Shown one piece after another: positions 24,218 to 33,370 of a stretch of DNA of 64,000 nt. The DNA is from Geomonas edaphica (GTDB lineage: Bacteria > Desulfobacterota > Desulfuromonadia > Geobacterales > Geobacteraceae): assembly GCF_004917075.1 (NCBI RefSeq), contig NZ_SSYB01000001.1, forward strand, positions 1,037,478-1,101,477, given 5' to 3'. The position numbers and the translations under genes were made by a program. The notes beneath the pieces are model-generated. The model ran no database searches. It was given only the letters and a program-made list of their open reading frames with translations, and was not told the origin of the DNA. Position 1 is the stretch's first letter; the number at the start of each line of letters is the position of its first letter.

Positions 24218-24291
24218 AAACGGTGTCCACGAAGCGTAGCAGGTGCCCATGCGCTCCCCCCTTTGCGAAGGGGGGACGGGGGGGATTTGCT
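24218..24291 (-). repeat. Dispersed G-rich hairpin repeat, copy 3 (reverse)
   Basis: This is the reverse-orientation copy of the 10,371 element. The C/G-run hairpin with CTTTGCGAAG lies at 24,255-24,276, the AAATCCCCC end near 24,291, and the CTACGCTTCGTGG tail at the left. Confidence 0.75.
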
Positions 24292-24378
24292 TTTTGCTTC
24301 GAGACAGCCACGGTATTCCGCAGTCTCATTTGTTATCGAAGGCGAGCGCCAGTCAGAAAGAGCTTGTTGCTTAAACCA

Positions 24379-24425
24379 AGGCAAATCCCCCCTGCCCCCC
24401 CTTCGCAAAGGGGGGAACGTGATGC
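24379..24425 (+). repeat. Dispersed G-rich hairpin repeat, copy 4
   Basis: AGGCAAATCCCCCC leads into the same TTCGCAAA-closed hairpin. It faces copy 3 about 90 bases away, so the gap between the kinase and the diguanylate cyclase gene is an inverted pair that would hybridise if transcribed. Confidence 0.75.
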
Positions 24426-24501
24426 CATGCTCACTGCTCCGAGACTAAAGCACGGTGCGTCCCAGGAATTTCCTGAAGAACCTCCCGCAAAGGCGGCGGC
24501 T

Positions 24502-26349
24502 TTACGCTGCCTGTACTTGGGCGGGAAGGGTGATGATGAAGGTCGTACCCACACCCTCCTCACTTTCCAGGCGGATATCGCCGCCGTGATCCTTCACGAT
24601 GCCGTAACTCACCGAGAGCCCGAGACCGGTCCCCTGCCCGGCGGGCTTCGTGGTAAAGAAGGGATCGAAGATCTTTTCCCTGATCTGCTGCGGTATGCCG
24701 GGACCGTCGTCGGCCACCCGGACTTCTACCCCGCCCGCGTCCAGGCGTTTCGCGCTCAGGCGCACGGTGCCGGCCGCCCCCCCCATGGCCTGCTGCGCGT
24801 TGATCATCAGGTTCATAAGCACCTGCTGCAGCTGGTTTGCGTTGCCGCGGCAAAGGGGGAGCCCCTCCTCCACCTCCTTTTCCACCTTCACGCTGTTGAT
24901 CCCCAACTGGTGGTCCACGATGGCCAGGGCGTCGCTCAATACGAGGGCGATGTCCACGGCGGAGAACTCGACCTGCTCCTGGCGCGCGAACTTAAGTAGG
25001 TTCTCGATGATGGTCTTGCAGCGTTTGGTCTCCTTCTCGATGATGTGCAGGTTCTTCTCCAGCGGGTGCCCGCTCTCCACGCCGCGAAGCGAGAGCTGCG
25101 TGATGCCGAGGATTCCGGCGAGCGGGTTTTTCACCTCGTGGGCGATCCCGGCGCCGAGCGCGCCGAAGGCCGCCATCTTCTCCGACTGCACGAGCTGCCC
25201 ATAAAGCTCCTTGAGCGCCTGCTCGCGCTGTTTGAGCTCGGTCGCCATCCGGTTGAAGGAGTCGCCGAGCGCGCCGATCTCGTCACCGGAGGAGGCCGGC
25301 ACCTCCACCTCGAAGCGCCCCTGCCCCACCATGCGCGTAGCCTCGGAGAGCTTTTCGATCGGACGGGTGAGATGGTGCGACCAGAACTGGCTCAAAACCG
25401 CGGCCCCCACGAGCAGGACAAGGGAGAGGACGAGGAGGTCCAGTAACAGCGCGCGCGAGGTGAGAAAGGCGGCGCTCTTCTTGATCTGCACCCCCACGGT
25501 GAGCCCCCCGGACATGGTGCGGGAGAAACCTCCCACGATGGCGGCGCCCCGGCTTCCATACTCGCGGGTGAGCCCGGAGACGCGGCTCGCCTTTTTCACC
25601 CAGGGCCACCACTCCCCTTCAGGAACGCTCCCGATGCGCCGTGTCTCCGCGTGGGCGAGGAAGCGGCCGGAGGCGTCGACGACGAAGGTATCGAAGACCC
25701 TGGAGCGGGTGGCGATGCGCTGCAGCCGGTCGAGCCGGATCACGGCGGAGGTGAGTACCGGCTCGTCCCCGTCTGCCGCAGGTTCGGCGATGGTCACCTT
25801 CATGGCTGGAAAGGCGCGAGAGACCGCGGCGAACTCAACGACCGGCTCCCCTCCGCTCACCGGATCGCCCCCGGAGTCGCGGGGGGAAACGGCAGCCTCT
25901 TTCCCCTGGCTCCCTGATGAACGGTTTGCCGTGGCGGCGGGAGATGGCGCCAGTACGCGCAGCAAATCCTCCCGGGTCACGCCCACGGCATCGAGGGCCG
26001 CCTGGTCGTAGACGTCCTCGTCGCCGTCGGGGGCGCTGCGGGCCACCATGACGAACTCGCCGAACTCCTCGAAGAGACCCTTAAGCGCCTGTTCGCGCCC
26101 CCCCATCTCCCGGTCCGCCATGAGGCGCGAGAAGAGCTTCAGCTTCTCGGTGTATCCGGTCACCAAGGTCCCCGCCTCCTCGGCGCTGTGCAGCGCCATA
26201 GTCGAGGTGAGGTCGTGGATGTAGGCGGTCTTGTCCTTTTGGAACAGGGTCGCCATGGTAAAGGTGATCAGGCTCAGCACCACGGAGACGACGAGGAGCT
26301 GCGAGAGCAGGATCTTGAACCTGAGCGGGAACTTCAGTCTGGTTTTCAT
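24502..26349 (-). CDS. Membrane sensor histidine kinase of the envelope cluster
   Basis: The 615-residue kinase has a transmembrane segment at about 10-32 and an extracytoplasmic sensor of about 260 residues, including a low-complexity stretch (AATANRSSGSQGKEAA) near 135. A second transmembrane segment is at about 300-322 and a HAMP domain at about 325-375. HisKA contains the phospho-histidine in AGIAHEVKNPLAGILG near residue 403, and HATPase_c has NLMINAQQAM, DDGPGIPQQI and GTGLGLSVSYGIV. The start ATG overlaps the FecR-like gene's stop (ATGA), showing tight coupling. No receiver gene lies directly adjacent except the REC-GGDEF gene beyond the repeats. Confidence 0.93.
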   Translation of the reverse strand: MKTRLKFPLRFKILLSQLLVVSVVLSLITFTMATLFQKDKTAYIHDLTSTMALHSAEEAGTLVTGYTEKLKLFSRLMADREMGGREQALKGLFEEFGEFVMVARSAPDGDEDVYDQAALDAVGVTREDLLRVLAPSPAATANRSSGSQGKEAAVSPRDSGGDPVSGGEPVVEFAAVSRAFPAMKVTIAEPAADGDEPVLTSAVIRLDRLQRIATRSRVFDTFVVDASGRFLAHAETRRIGSVPEGEWWPWVKKASRVSGLTREYGSRGAAIVGGFSRTMSGGLTVGVQIKKSAAFLTSRALLLDLLVLSLVLLVGAAVLSQFWSHHLTRPIEKLSEATRMVGQGRFEVEVPASSGDEIGALGDSFNRMATELKQREQALKELYGQLVQSEKMAAFGALGAGIAHEVKNPLAGILGITQLSLRGVESGHPLEKNLHIIEKETKRCKTIIENLLKFARQEQVEFSAVDIALVLSDALAIVDHQLGINSVKVEKEVEEGLPLCRGNANQLQQVLMNLMINAQQAMGGAAGTVRLSAKRLDAGGVEVRVADDGPGIPQQIREKIFDPFFTTKPAGQGTGLGLSVSYGIVKDHGGDIRLESEEGVGTTFIITLPAQVQAA

Positions 26350-27587
26350 TTCACCTCCTCCCCTGCCTGTTTGCCGTACACGACCCGAGAGGCGTAGCTC
26401 GCGTTGCCGGTCTCATCCACCGCTTCGACCCGGACCAGGTTCACCCCGGCCTTCAGCGTGAGTTCGTGGCTGAAAGCGCCGGTCAGGGCTGTCCGTGCAT
26501 CCGCGCCGTTCACGTAGACGCGCGAGCCGGGGCGGGAAGTTCCGGTAAGGCGGAACGCGCCGACCGTGGCGCTTTGCGGCGGGAAGTCGACGGCAAGCGG
26601 CGGTGCTTCGGTCTCCTGCAGGAGACGGCAGTTCCCGGGCCTGCTGAAACGTCCCTCGCGCCCCTCCTCGATACGGCTCACCCTCCAGTAGTAGTTCCCC
26701 GCGTCCAGGGTGCCTGCGGTCACCTCGGGTGCGGTCACCTTGAGGTCCATGACCGGCTTCTTGAAGCCGGGCTCCCTGGAGAGCTGGAAGTGGTACAGGG
26801 CGCTCCCCCCGGTCCAGTTGAAGCGGACCCTAGGGGGAAGCATGCGGAACCGGTATATGAGCTGGTCGTTTTTGAGCGCGGGGGGCGAAGGGAGCGGCAA
26901 CGCCGGACCGGCCGCGACCCCGCGTCGAAGCGTAATGCCGTAGTTCGCTGGAACACGCACCGGGCCGTCCTCTCCTTCCACGTTCAGCTGTCCCGAGTAG
27001 ACGACAAGGCTCGTGGCGTCATCGCCCAAGGGGGTAAAACGGAAACGGGACGAGCCTGGCCCCACCCGCGCCAGGTGCCCCACGGCAGCCACCTCCATGC
27101 GCACCTTCTTCGAGGCGGAGAGGCACCCCTGCAGCTCCCCTTCCACGTGCACCCGGTAGGCCCGCGCGGCGCCGCCCATCCCCTCGTTCAGGCGGGTGAC
27201 GACGAGCATGGAGTTGCTTCCCAAAGTGAGGTAGTCGCCGGGGGTGAAGGAGATGGTGGCCCCGGAGCGGTCGAAGGTCTGCACCGCGTCGTGGTTGAAA
27301 AGTAGCATCCCTTCCCGCGCGTCCCCCCACGCGACCGAGTCGCCGGGCCGGCAGCGCACGTCCCGCACCAGGGTGGTTAGGGCCGCCTCTGCGCTCCTCG
27401 CCCCACCCTGCCGGGACGCGGGTTTAACGCCCGACTCTCCCACGAGCTCGCGCAGGGGGGTGCCGGAGGGGAAGACGGCGTAGAGAAGGAGCATGAAAAG
27501 CCAGAAGATCGCGAGCACGAGGAGAAGCGCCGCGCTGGTCTCGGCGGCTAGCGTCGCCCATTTACGAAGAGGGGAACCGGCACTCAC
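26346..27587 (-). CDS. FecR-like anchored periplasmic protein
   Basis: The 413-residue protein has one N-terminal transmembrane helix (ALLLVLAIFWLFMLLLYAVF) and then a FecR-like beta region (VRCRPGDSVAWGDAREGMLL, TISFTPGDYLTLGSNSML) around 70-230. Two or three immunoglobulin-like domains follow, the last resembling glucodextranase domain B (GTSRPGSRVYVNGADARTAL, VNLVRVEAVDETGNA). FecR domains relay signals or hold partners in the periplasm. The GTG start overlaps the TGA of the giant OmpA gene and uses the GAGGAGGTGAAAAA of that gene's end as its Shine-Dalgarno. A longer frame to 27653 is not needed. Confidence 0.83.
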   Translation of the reverse strand: MSAGSPLRKWATLAAETSAALLLVLAIFWLFMLLLYAVFPSGTPLRELVGESGVKPASRQGGARSAEAALTTLVRDVRCRPGDSVAWGDAREGMLLFNHDAVQTFDRSGATISFTPGDYLTLGSNSMLVVTRLNEGMGGAARAYRVHVEGELQGCLSASKKVRMEVAAVGHLARVGPGSSRFRFTPLGDDATSLVVYSGQLNVEGEDGPVRVPANYGITLRRGVAAGPALPLPSPPALKNDQLIYRFRMLPPRVRFNWTGGSALYHFQLSREPGFKKPVMDLKVTAPEVTAGTLDAGNYYWRVSRIEEGREGRFSRPGNCRLLQETEAPPLAVDFPPQSATVGAFRLTGTSRPGSRVYVNGADARTALTGAFSHELTLKAGVNLVRVEAVDETGNASYASRVVYGKQAGEEVK

Positions 27588-30500
27588 TTTTTCACCTCCT
27601 CGCGCAGCGTCTCCTTCTCGGAGCGCAGGCGCAGGTTCAAAAGCTTCGAGCACCCCGACCCGTTTCTGAGCACGACCCCCATGACGCGATCGCCGCTTCG
27701 TACCGGCAGGTCGAGGGCGAAGGAGCCCGCGCCATCGACCGGAACCTGAGCGCCGTCCACTTCGAGCCGTTCACCTGCGCCGACGGCACCCAGAAGGCGG
27801 CACCCGACCGCGCCGTCCGGACCGACGCTCACCCCGGAGGCGGAGCCCCCGAAGGGAACGACGACGGGACCGGCGGGGTGCGCGAGGGTGAGAGCCGGAA
27901 GCGGCAGCGCGGTGGCGAGGTAGCGCCCCTGTGCGTCCCCCATCTCGATCTGCAGCCGCTCGGTGGCGCCGGGAAGCGAGGTCTCGAAGCGCCCGAAGCC
28001 GTCCACGGGGAGGTCGCGCCCGTTGATCACCGCGAAGGGGCGGGTGCGATAGCGGTCGTCCGGCGCCACTTCCTTCACCTGCCGGAAGTCCCCCTTCAGC
28101 TCGACGCGGCGGTTAAGCCTGCGGCCGGGGGTGGTCGTGTTGTCGGCCACCGGGCGCGACTTGCCGTACCAGCGCCTTAAAAGCCGCTGCGGGTCGATCC
28201 CTTCCACCCGGACCAGGTAATCCGCCGCCGAGTCGCACCGCTTGCGCGAGAGCTCGACGTTATAGGGGACGCTGCCGATGCCGTCGGTGTGTCCCTCGAC
28301 GATCACCTTCTCGCGCGGGCGCTCGCGCAAAACGCGCGCCGCGCCGCTTAGGAGCCTTTTCGCCTCGGGGGTGAGCGCCCACTTGTCGAATACGAAAGCG
28401 CCGCCGGCCAGGGTGAGGAGCACCACCTCGTTGCGGTTCACCCCGAAGAGCTCGCGGCCGGTCCTGAAGACGGAGCCGTCCCGGTAGGTGACCTGGAGCT
28501 GCCCCTGGTAGATCTCCCCCTCGACCACCTCATTGCGGTCGGTCTCCCCGTCCCACGCGACCCGCGGCGGCGGAGCGCCGACCCCGGTGAAGGCGCGCAG
28601 CACCTCCCCTTCCCGGTTCATCATGACGAGGTGCCACGAGGCGACCTCATCCGCCGCTTCCACGGTCATCAGCAGCCCGAGCGGCACGGCGAACTTGCCA
28701 CCTTTTAGTTCCAGCGAGGCGAGGCGCTCGCGGGTCAGAGTGACCGCGGTGGAGGGAAGGCGCGCCGGCGAGCCGTTCACGAGCAGGGTGAAGAGTTCCG
28801 CGCTCCCGGAAACGGCAAGAGGCTCGTCGATCCGCTCCAGGGTGACCAGCATGGCGGGGATGATTTTCGGCTCGGGCACCGGCACCGGTTGCAACGCGAC
28901 CGGTTCGGGTGCCGGGGGCGGGGGCGGAAGCGGCGTAACGCGGGCCTCGGCGCTCTCGAACATATCCTCGTCGAACTTCACCTTGATCCCGACGAAGGGG
29001 CCCTGCCCCTGGTAGCTCTCGCCGGTCAGGTCGCGGTCGTCCAGGCGCGCGTAGTTGTACCCCGCGGAGAGGACCACGTTACGGTAGACCCGGTAGCCGG
29101 CGCTCCCGACCGCGCCCAGGGAGTGCATCCCGGCGTCGTACTGGTTCAAGAGCTTCAGGTAGGCGGAGAGCTCCCAGCGCTCGGCGAGGTCGTAGGAGAG
29201 ACCGGCGAGGATGAGGTCTGTGTAGGTGCCGAGCCGCCCTCCGGTCCCCTCGGACCAGTTCAGTTTCCCGGCGTATTTCCCCTGGGCGGTCCACCGGCTC
29301 ACCAGGCGATAGGTGGGCTCGGCGGAGAGGATGAGGCTGCGGTTGTCCGGGGCGCCGCTCAGGGTGCCGCGTTTCTCGACCTTGTAACGCAGGAGGGTGA
29401 GGAGCTGCCACGGATTGCCGCCGGGGGGGCGGAAGGCGCCACCTATATAGCTGTCGACGACGAGGTCGTTCCCCGTGTCGGCGTCGCGGTCCCAGAGGGA
29501 GGCCTTGCCGACCAGGGTGAGCGCGGGGCTCACCTTGAAGGCGGCATAGGCGCCGTAAAGGGAAGCAGTCTCCTCGGGGCCGGTCCGGATCTCGTAGCGG
29601 CCGGTCAGCTTCACATCCTTTGCGCGCAGGTATTCGCCCGCCATGGTGAAGGCGGTACGGGTGCCGTTGTTCCCCTGCACCGTCTGCACCCTTTCGAAGG
29701 TGGAGTTGACGAAGAGCCCCTGCGCCAGGCGGTAGCGGCTGTTCAGGCCGAGGATCGCCTGGCCGCGCTCCCCGGAGAGGGAGTTCTCGACCTGGTAGCC
29801 GGTGCGCGAGTCGAGGCTGAAGCCTTCCTTCTCCATGAGTTTTGTGTGCAGGTCGACGTTTTCCTGCTCGGTGCTCCCGGCGACCCCGCTGGAGAGGCGG
29901 TAGCCGGTGGTGAGGCGCATCCGATCGTTGAGCGTGCTGTCGAGCCCGAAGACGGTGGCGTTGCGCACCAGGGGGGAGCCCTCCTGGTACTCCTCGGTCA
30001 AAAAGGCGCGGGTCCGTTCGTTCAGCCGGTAGTCGAGTTTCAGGAAGGTCTTCGTCTGGTACTCGGCGATGCTCGAGGAGGAGAGGAGCTGTTCGCGCCT
30101 GAGCGTCGCATCGAGCTTCGGGCTCAGGGGGGCCTTGATCCCGGCCCAGACGAGGTCGGAGGAGCCTTCCTTGCCGTCGATATCCTCGCGGATGATTTTC
30201 ACCCCCGCGTCCGCGTCCAGGAGGGAGAACCTGCGTGAGGCGCCGATCACGTTGCCGAAGAGCTTGCGGTCGCGCAACTCATCGCGCTGCACGAAGCTCT
30301 CCGCGTAAAGGCGCGTGTTGCGTGCGGCGCGGTAGTCCAGGCGGCCGCCGAACTTCTCGGTCCCGGTCTCGTTACCGCTCATGAAGGGGTTGAAGAAATC
30401 GGCTTCAACCTTTCGGTAATAAAGGGCAAGCACAAGCGGCTCGACGGGGCGCAGGGTGAGGTCAGCCTTCCAGGCGCTTCCCCTTCCCTTCTCGAGGCTC

Positions 30501-33337
30501 TCGCTCACCGCCCCTTCCCCTTTCAGGGAAAGCCACTCCCCCAGGCGCCACCCCGCGTCGAGGCCGAAGAGGGTGGTGTCCTTCAGGGCGTGTTCCTCGA
30601 CTACCGCGGTGCCACCCAGGTAGGAGCCATTCCCCGAATCAAGAAGGGCACGGCCGCCGTAGACGTAGTGCTTCTCGCCTCCCCCGGAGGCCTGGTAGGT
30701 GACCACGATGGAGACCTGGTTAAGGTTCTGGTCCAGCGAGGGGACCGGCTCCTTGAAGAGGATGGTGCCAGCCAGGTAGTCGATGGAGTAGTCGGCGTAG
30801 CGGAGCTTCTCGGTGATGGAGATGACACGTTCGGAGTGGTAGCGGTCGCGAACCTCGATGCGCACCCGCTCGCTGTTTTCAAAGACCGGCCTTTTGGAGA
30901 GGAGGTAATGGCCGGAGGTGCCGTTACCGGGGATGTCATCGCGGATGATGGCCTCCTCGGTACGGCTTTCGAACCCCTTCACGGTGAGGTGATTGCGGTT
31001 AACCTCGAACTTCGCGCCGTTCAGGGCGCGGTCATAGCGGGAGAACTCGTTTTCCGAGAGGTCGGTGCGGTAGTCCCCGCCCATTATGTAGGAGCGTCCC
31101 GACTCGAGTTTCAGGTATAGCTTGCCGCGCGACTGCGCGTCGTAGCCGATGTCGGTGGCGTCGCCGTAGACCGGGTAGTACTTCTCCGGGTCGATGCTCT
31201 GGAAGACGCCGTCGCGCCGCTCCTTGTGCGAGTCGTAGGCGGCGGTGAAGAGGTATTTGTCGAGGAGTTTGCCGCGGGTGAAGAAGGCGAGGCGCTCCTC
31301 GTGAAAGAGCCCCGCGTCGAAGCGATCGTCCTTGCTGATGTTTGCCTGGTTGCCGCTGCTCGCCTTGGCACCGACGGTCGCGGTCCCGAGGCCGACGAGG
31401 ATCCAGTCGCGCCGTTCGTTGGCGGCCAGGGGGGGAGCCGGGGTGTTAGCCGGGGTGTTAGCCGGGGTGTTAGCCGGGGTGTTAGCCGGGTTTGGGGCGG
31501 CCATGGTCGGACCAGTCGGACCAGTCGGACCAGTCGGACGGGCCGCCTGAGCTGCACCGGCCCCAGTTCCGGCAGCCCCGGCTCCGGCAGCTCCGGCAGC
31601 CCCGGCTCCGGCAGCTCCGGCAGCTCCGGCAGTGCCGGTCGGCACCAGCGCAAAATCACCCCGCGCCGGACCGCCGAAGGGGACCGTCACGAACTGGCTC
31701 CACCCCACCCCGGCAAAGGCGGTGTTGTAAGGCACCGACTTGAGCCCAGCCCCAAGGGTGCTCCGGTCGATCTTCAGCACGTGATCGCCCGCAGATACGC
31801 CGGTGAAACTGTAGTTACCTTCGGCGTCGCTCCAGACGTACGAGCCGTCCTCCAGGTAGATGCGCACCCGGGGCTCTCCCGGCTCGCCGGGATCGGGGAC
31901 GCCGTTGCCGTTGTGGTCCCTGAAGATCCTTCCCAGAATCACCGCCTTGTCCCCGAGGATGGACGGACGCACCTTCACGGCGGCGCTCGCCGGGGGTGAG
32001 ACGCTGCTGCTCCCGGCGGCGGTCACGCCGGAGGCGCGCGCCCAGTTAACGCTCGTCCCCACCAGCACCTCGGCGGAGAGCACGAGCCTATAGTTCAGGG
32101 TCTTCCCGGCTCCCGGGGCGAGCGCCCCGATATCCCAGGTGAGCTGCTGCGAGGCACCTACCGGATCTGCGACGGAGAAGCCATCGACATGGCTCGAGCC
32201 CTTCAGGTAACGGAACCCCTTGGGGATCCGGTCGCTAACCGTCACGTGCTCCAGCGCGGCCGCGCCTACGTTTTCCACCCGCACCGCGTAGGCAACGATG
32301 TCTCCCGCCTCGGCTACGCTGCTCCCGGCCTTTTTCGCGACCAGCAGGGCGCGCGCGAGCACCGTGTTGAAGGTGCTGTTGGTGAGGGTCGGCGTGGGGT
32401 TTATGCTGCTGGTGACACCGGCCGTGTTGACGATGGTGGCGTTTCCCTGGGCGTCCGAACGCACCACGGCGTCAAAGGCGAGCGCTCCGCTGAAACCGGC
32501 GGGAAGCTCGGGTATGTCGTAGATGAGCGAGCGGCTGGCGGCGTCGTAGCGAACCGTCCCGGAAAGGCCGGCGGGAAAGAGGGCGCTCCCCTCCTGGTAC
32601 TCGAGCAGCGGATCGAGCGGGTCGATGACGCGCACCCCGGACACAGGTGCGGAGCCCGCGTTGGCAAGCGTGATCCGGTAGGAAAGAAGTGTCCCGGGAA
32701 GGACGGCGCCCGCAGGGGTCACCGACTTCAGGAAGGACAGCCCTCCCGGAAAGGGGACCTGCACCTGGTCGTTCGTACTGCTCGAGCGTGCGGGAGTCGC
32801 GACCGAGGATGCGGTGACCAGTATGGCGGCGACCTTCCCTTCGCTCCCGGCAGGGGGCGTAACCCTGAGCAGCAGTTCCACCGAGCCGCCTGCTGGAACC
32901 GGGCCGAGCACCTGGACGCCCTCGGCGTTGGTGGGAACGGGGGTCACCCCGTCGGGGAGGTAGAAGCGCAGCTTGGGGAGGGAAACCGTCTCCCCCCAGC
33001 TCCCCTGGAGGGTCGCTTTCAACTGGAAACTGTCGGAGAAATTCCCCTTGTTGGTGAGGGTGTGCGCGAAATCGACGGGAACGCCCGCCGGGGTGGTGGC
33101 GTTTCGGGGGGGGACCAGGTCCGGGGCGGCCAGATCCTTCACCGTGATCACGGTCTGGTTGGAACGCGCCTGGCGGGAGACCGGAGCCGCATAACGGGCG
33201 CCGAAATCGTGGGTGATCACCGTGCCGGACGGGGTCAGCGCGAGAGAGACGCAAGGCATGGCGAGCAGAAGCGCCAAGACCGCAAGGCACGCCCGGATTG
33301 TCCCCCCTCCAATGTACCGCCACGCCGGGATCTTCAT
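27584..33337 (-). CDS. Giant DUF11/SdrD-like/beta-barrel/OmpA surface protein
   Basis: The 1,917-residue protein has a signal peptide (about 1-33). It then shows several DUF11-like Ig domains (about 60-460, with LANAGSAPVSGVRVIDPLDP-type motifs) and an SdrD-B-like calcium-type fold (about 465-560, ILGRIFRDHNGNGVPDPGEP). A low-complexity hinge (about 566-640) follows with GAA, GPT and NTPA repeats. A long region of alternating beta strands (about 650-1500, TRLYAESFVQRDELRDRKLF) looks like an outer membrane barrel. An OmpA peptidoglycan-binding domain is at about 1640-1750 (VIVEGHTDGIGSVPYNVELS). It would span the outer membrane, displaying Ig domains and anchoring to the wall. It is the second of four packed genes, and the CGGGGATACCG before ATG 33337 gives a plausible start. 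Confidence 0.87.
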   Translation of the reverse strand: MKIPAWRYIGGGTIRACLAVLALLLAMPCVSLALTPSGTVITHDFGARYAAPVSRQARSNQTVITVKDLAAPDLVPPRNATTPAGVPVDFAHTLTNKGNFSDSFQLKATLQGSWGETVSLPKLRFYLPDGVTPVPTNAEGVQVLGPVPAGGSVELLLRVTPPAGSEGKVAAILVTASSVATPARSSSTNDQVQVPFPGGLSFLKSVTPAGAVLPGTLLSYRITLANAGSAPVSGVRVIDPLDPLLEYQEGSALFPAGLSGTVRYDAASRSLIYDIPELPAGFSGALAFDAVVRSDAQGNATIVNTAGVTSSINPTPTLTNSTFNTVLARALLVAKKAGSSVAEAGDIVAYAVRVENVGAAALEHVTVSDRIPKGFRYLKGSSHVDGFSVADPVGASQQLTWDIGALAPGAGKTLNYRLVLSAEVLVGTSVNWARASGVTAAGSSSVSPPASAAVKVRPSILGDKAVILGRIFRDHNGNGVPDPGEPGEPRVRIYLEDGSYVWSDAEGNYSFTGVSAGDHVLKIDRSTLGAGLKSVPYNTAFAGVGWSQFVTVPFGGPARGDFALVPTGTAGAAGAAGAGAAGAAGAGAAGTGAGAAQAARPTGPTGPTGPTMAAPNPANTPANTPANTPANTPAPPLAANERRDWILVGLGTATVGAKASSGNQANISKDDRFDAGLFHEERLAFFTRGKLLDKYLFTAAYDSHKERRDGVFQSIDPEKYYPVYGDATDIGYDAQSRGKLYLKLESGRSYIMGGDYRTDLSENEFSRYDRALNGAKFEVNRNHLTVKGFESRTEEAIIRDDIPGNGTSGHYLLSKRPVFENSERVRIEVRDRYHSERVISITEKLRYADYSIDYLAGTILFKEPVPSLDQNLNQVSIVVTYQASGGGEKHYVYGGRALLDSGNGSYLGGTAVVEEHALKDTTLFGLDAGWRLGEWLSLKGEGAVSESLEKGRGSAWKADLTLRPVEPLVLALYYRKVEADFFNPFMSGNETGTEKFGGRLDYRAARNTRLYAESFVQRDELRDRKLFGNVIGASRRFSLLDADAGVKIIREDIDGKEGSSDLVWAGIKAPLSPKLDATLRREQLLSSSSIAEYQTKTFLKLDYRLNERTRAFLTEEYQEGSPLVRNATVFGLDSTLNDRMRLTTGYRLSSGVAGSTEQENVDLHTKLMEKEGFSLDSRTGYQVENSLSGERGQAILGLNSRYRLAQGLFVNSTFERVQTVQGNNGTRTAFTMAGEYLRAKDVKLTGRYEIRTGPEETASLYGAYAAFKVSPALTLVGKASLWDRDADTGNDLVVDSYIGGAFRPPGGNPWQLLTLLRYKVEKRGTLSGAPDNRSLILSAEPTYRLVSRWTAQGKYAGKLNWSEGTGGRLGTYTDLILAGLSYDLAERWELSAYLKLLNQYDAGMHSLGAVGSAGYRVYRNVVLSAGYNYARLDDRDLTGESYQGQGPFVGIKVKFDEDMFESAEARVTPLPPPPPAPEPVALQPVPVPEPKIIPAMLVTLERIDEPLAVSGSAELFTLLVNGSPARLPSTAVTLTRERLASLELKGGKFAVPLGLLMTVEAADEVASWHLVMMNREGEVLRAFTGVGAPPPRVAWDGETDRNEVVEGEIYQGQLQVTYRDGSVFRTGRELFGVNRNEVVLLTLAGGAFVFDKWALTPEAKRLLSGAARVLRERPREKVIVEGHTDGIGSVPYNVELSRKRCDSAADYLVRVEGIDPQRLLRRWYGKSRPVADNTTTPGRRLNRRVELKGDFRQVKEVAPDDRYRTRPFAVINGRDLPVDGFGRFETSLPGATERLQIEMGDAQGRYLATALPLPALTLAHPAGPVVVPFGGSASGVSVGPDGAVGCRLLGAVGAGERLEVDGAQVPVDGAGSFALDLPVRSGDRVMGVVLRNGSGCSKLLNLRLRSEKETLREEVKK
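31441..31488. repeat. 12-base tandem repeat in the giant protein gene
   Basis: Four perfect copies of GGGTGTTAGCCG on the plus strand encode four tandem NTPA units in the hinge. Being a multiple of three bases, changes in copy number would keep the frame. Confidence 0.9.
31505..31632. repeat. 9-base and 12/15-base repeats in the hinge of the giant protein gene
   Basis: GTCGGACCA is repeated three and a half times (31,505-31,539), encoding GPT triplets. From 31,567 to 31,632 short CCGGCAGCTCCGG-type units encode the GAAGAAGAG-like stretch. All lie in the flexible linker between the Ig-like and barrel parts. Confidence 0.85.
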
Positions 33338-33370
33338 CGGTATCCCCGATCAATGCATTATTTAATTTAT

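Noticed and set aside
31441-31632. CRISPR-like array
   Set aside because: The repeats are 9-15 bases with no spacers and lie in frame within a coding sequence.
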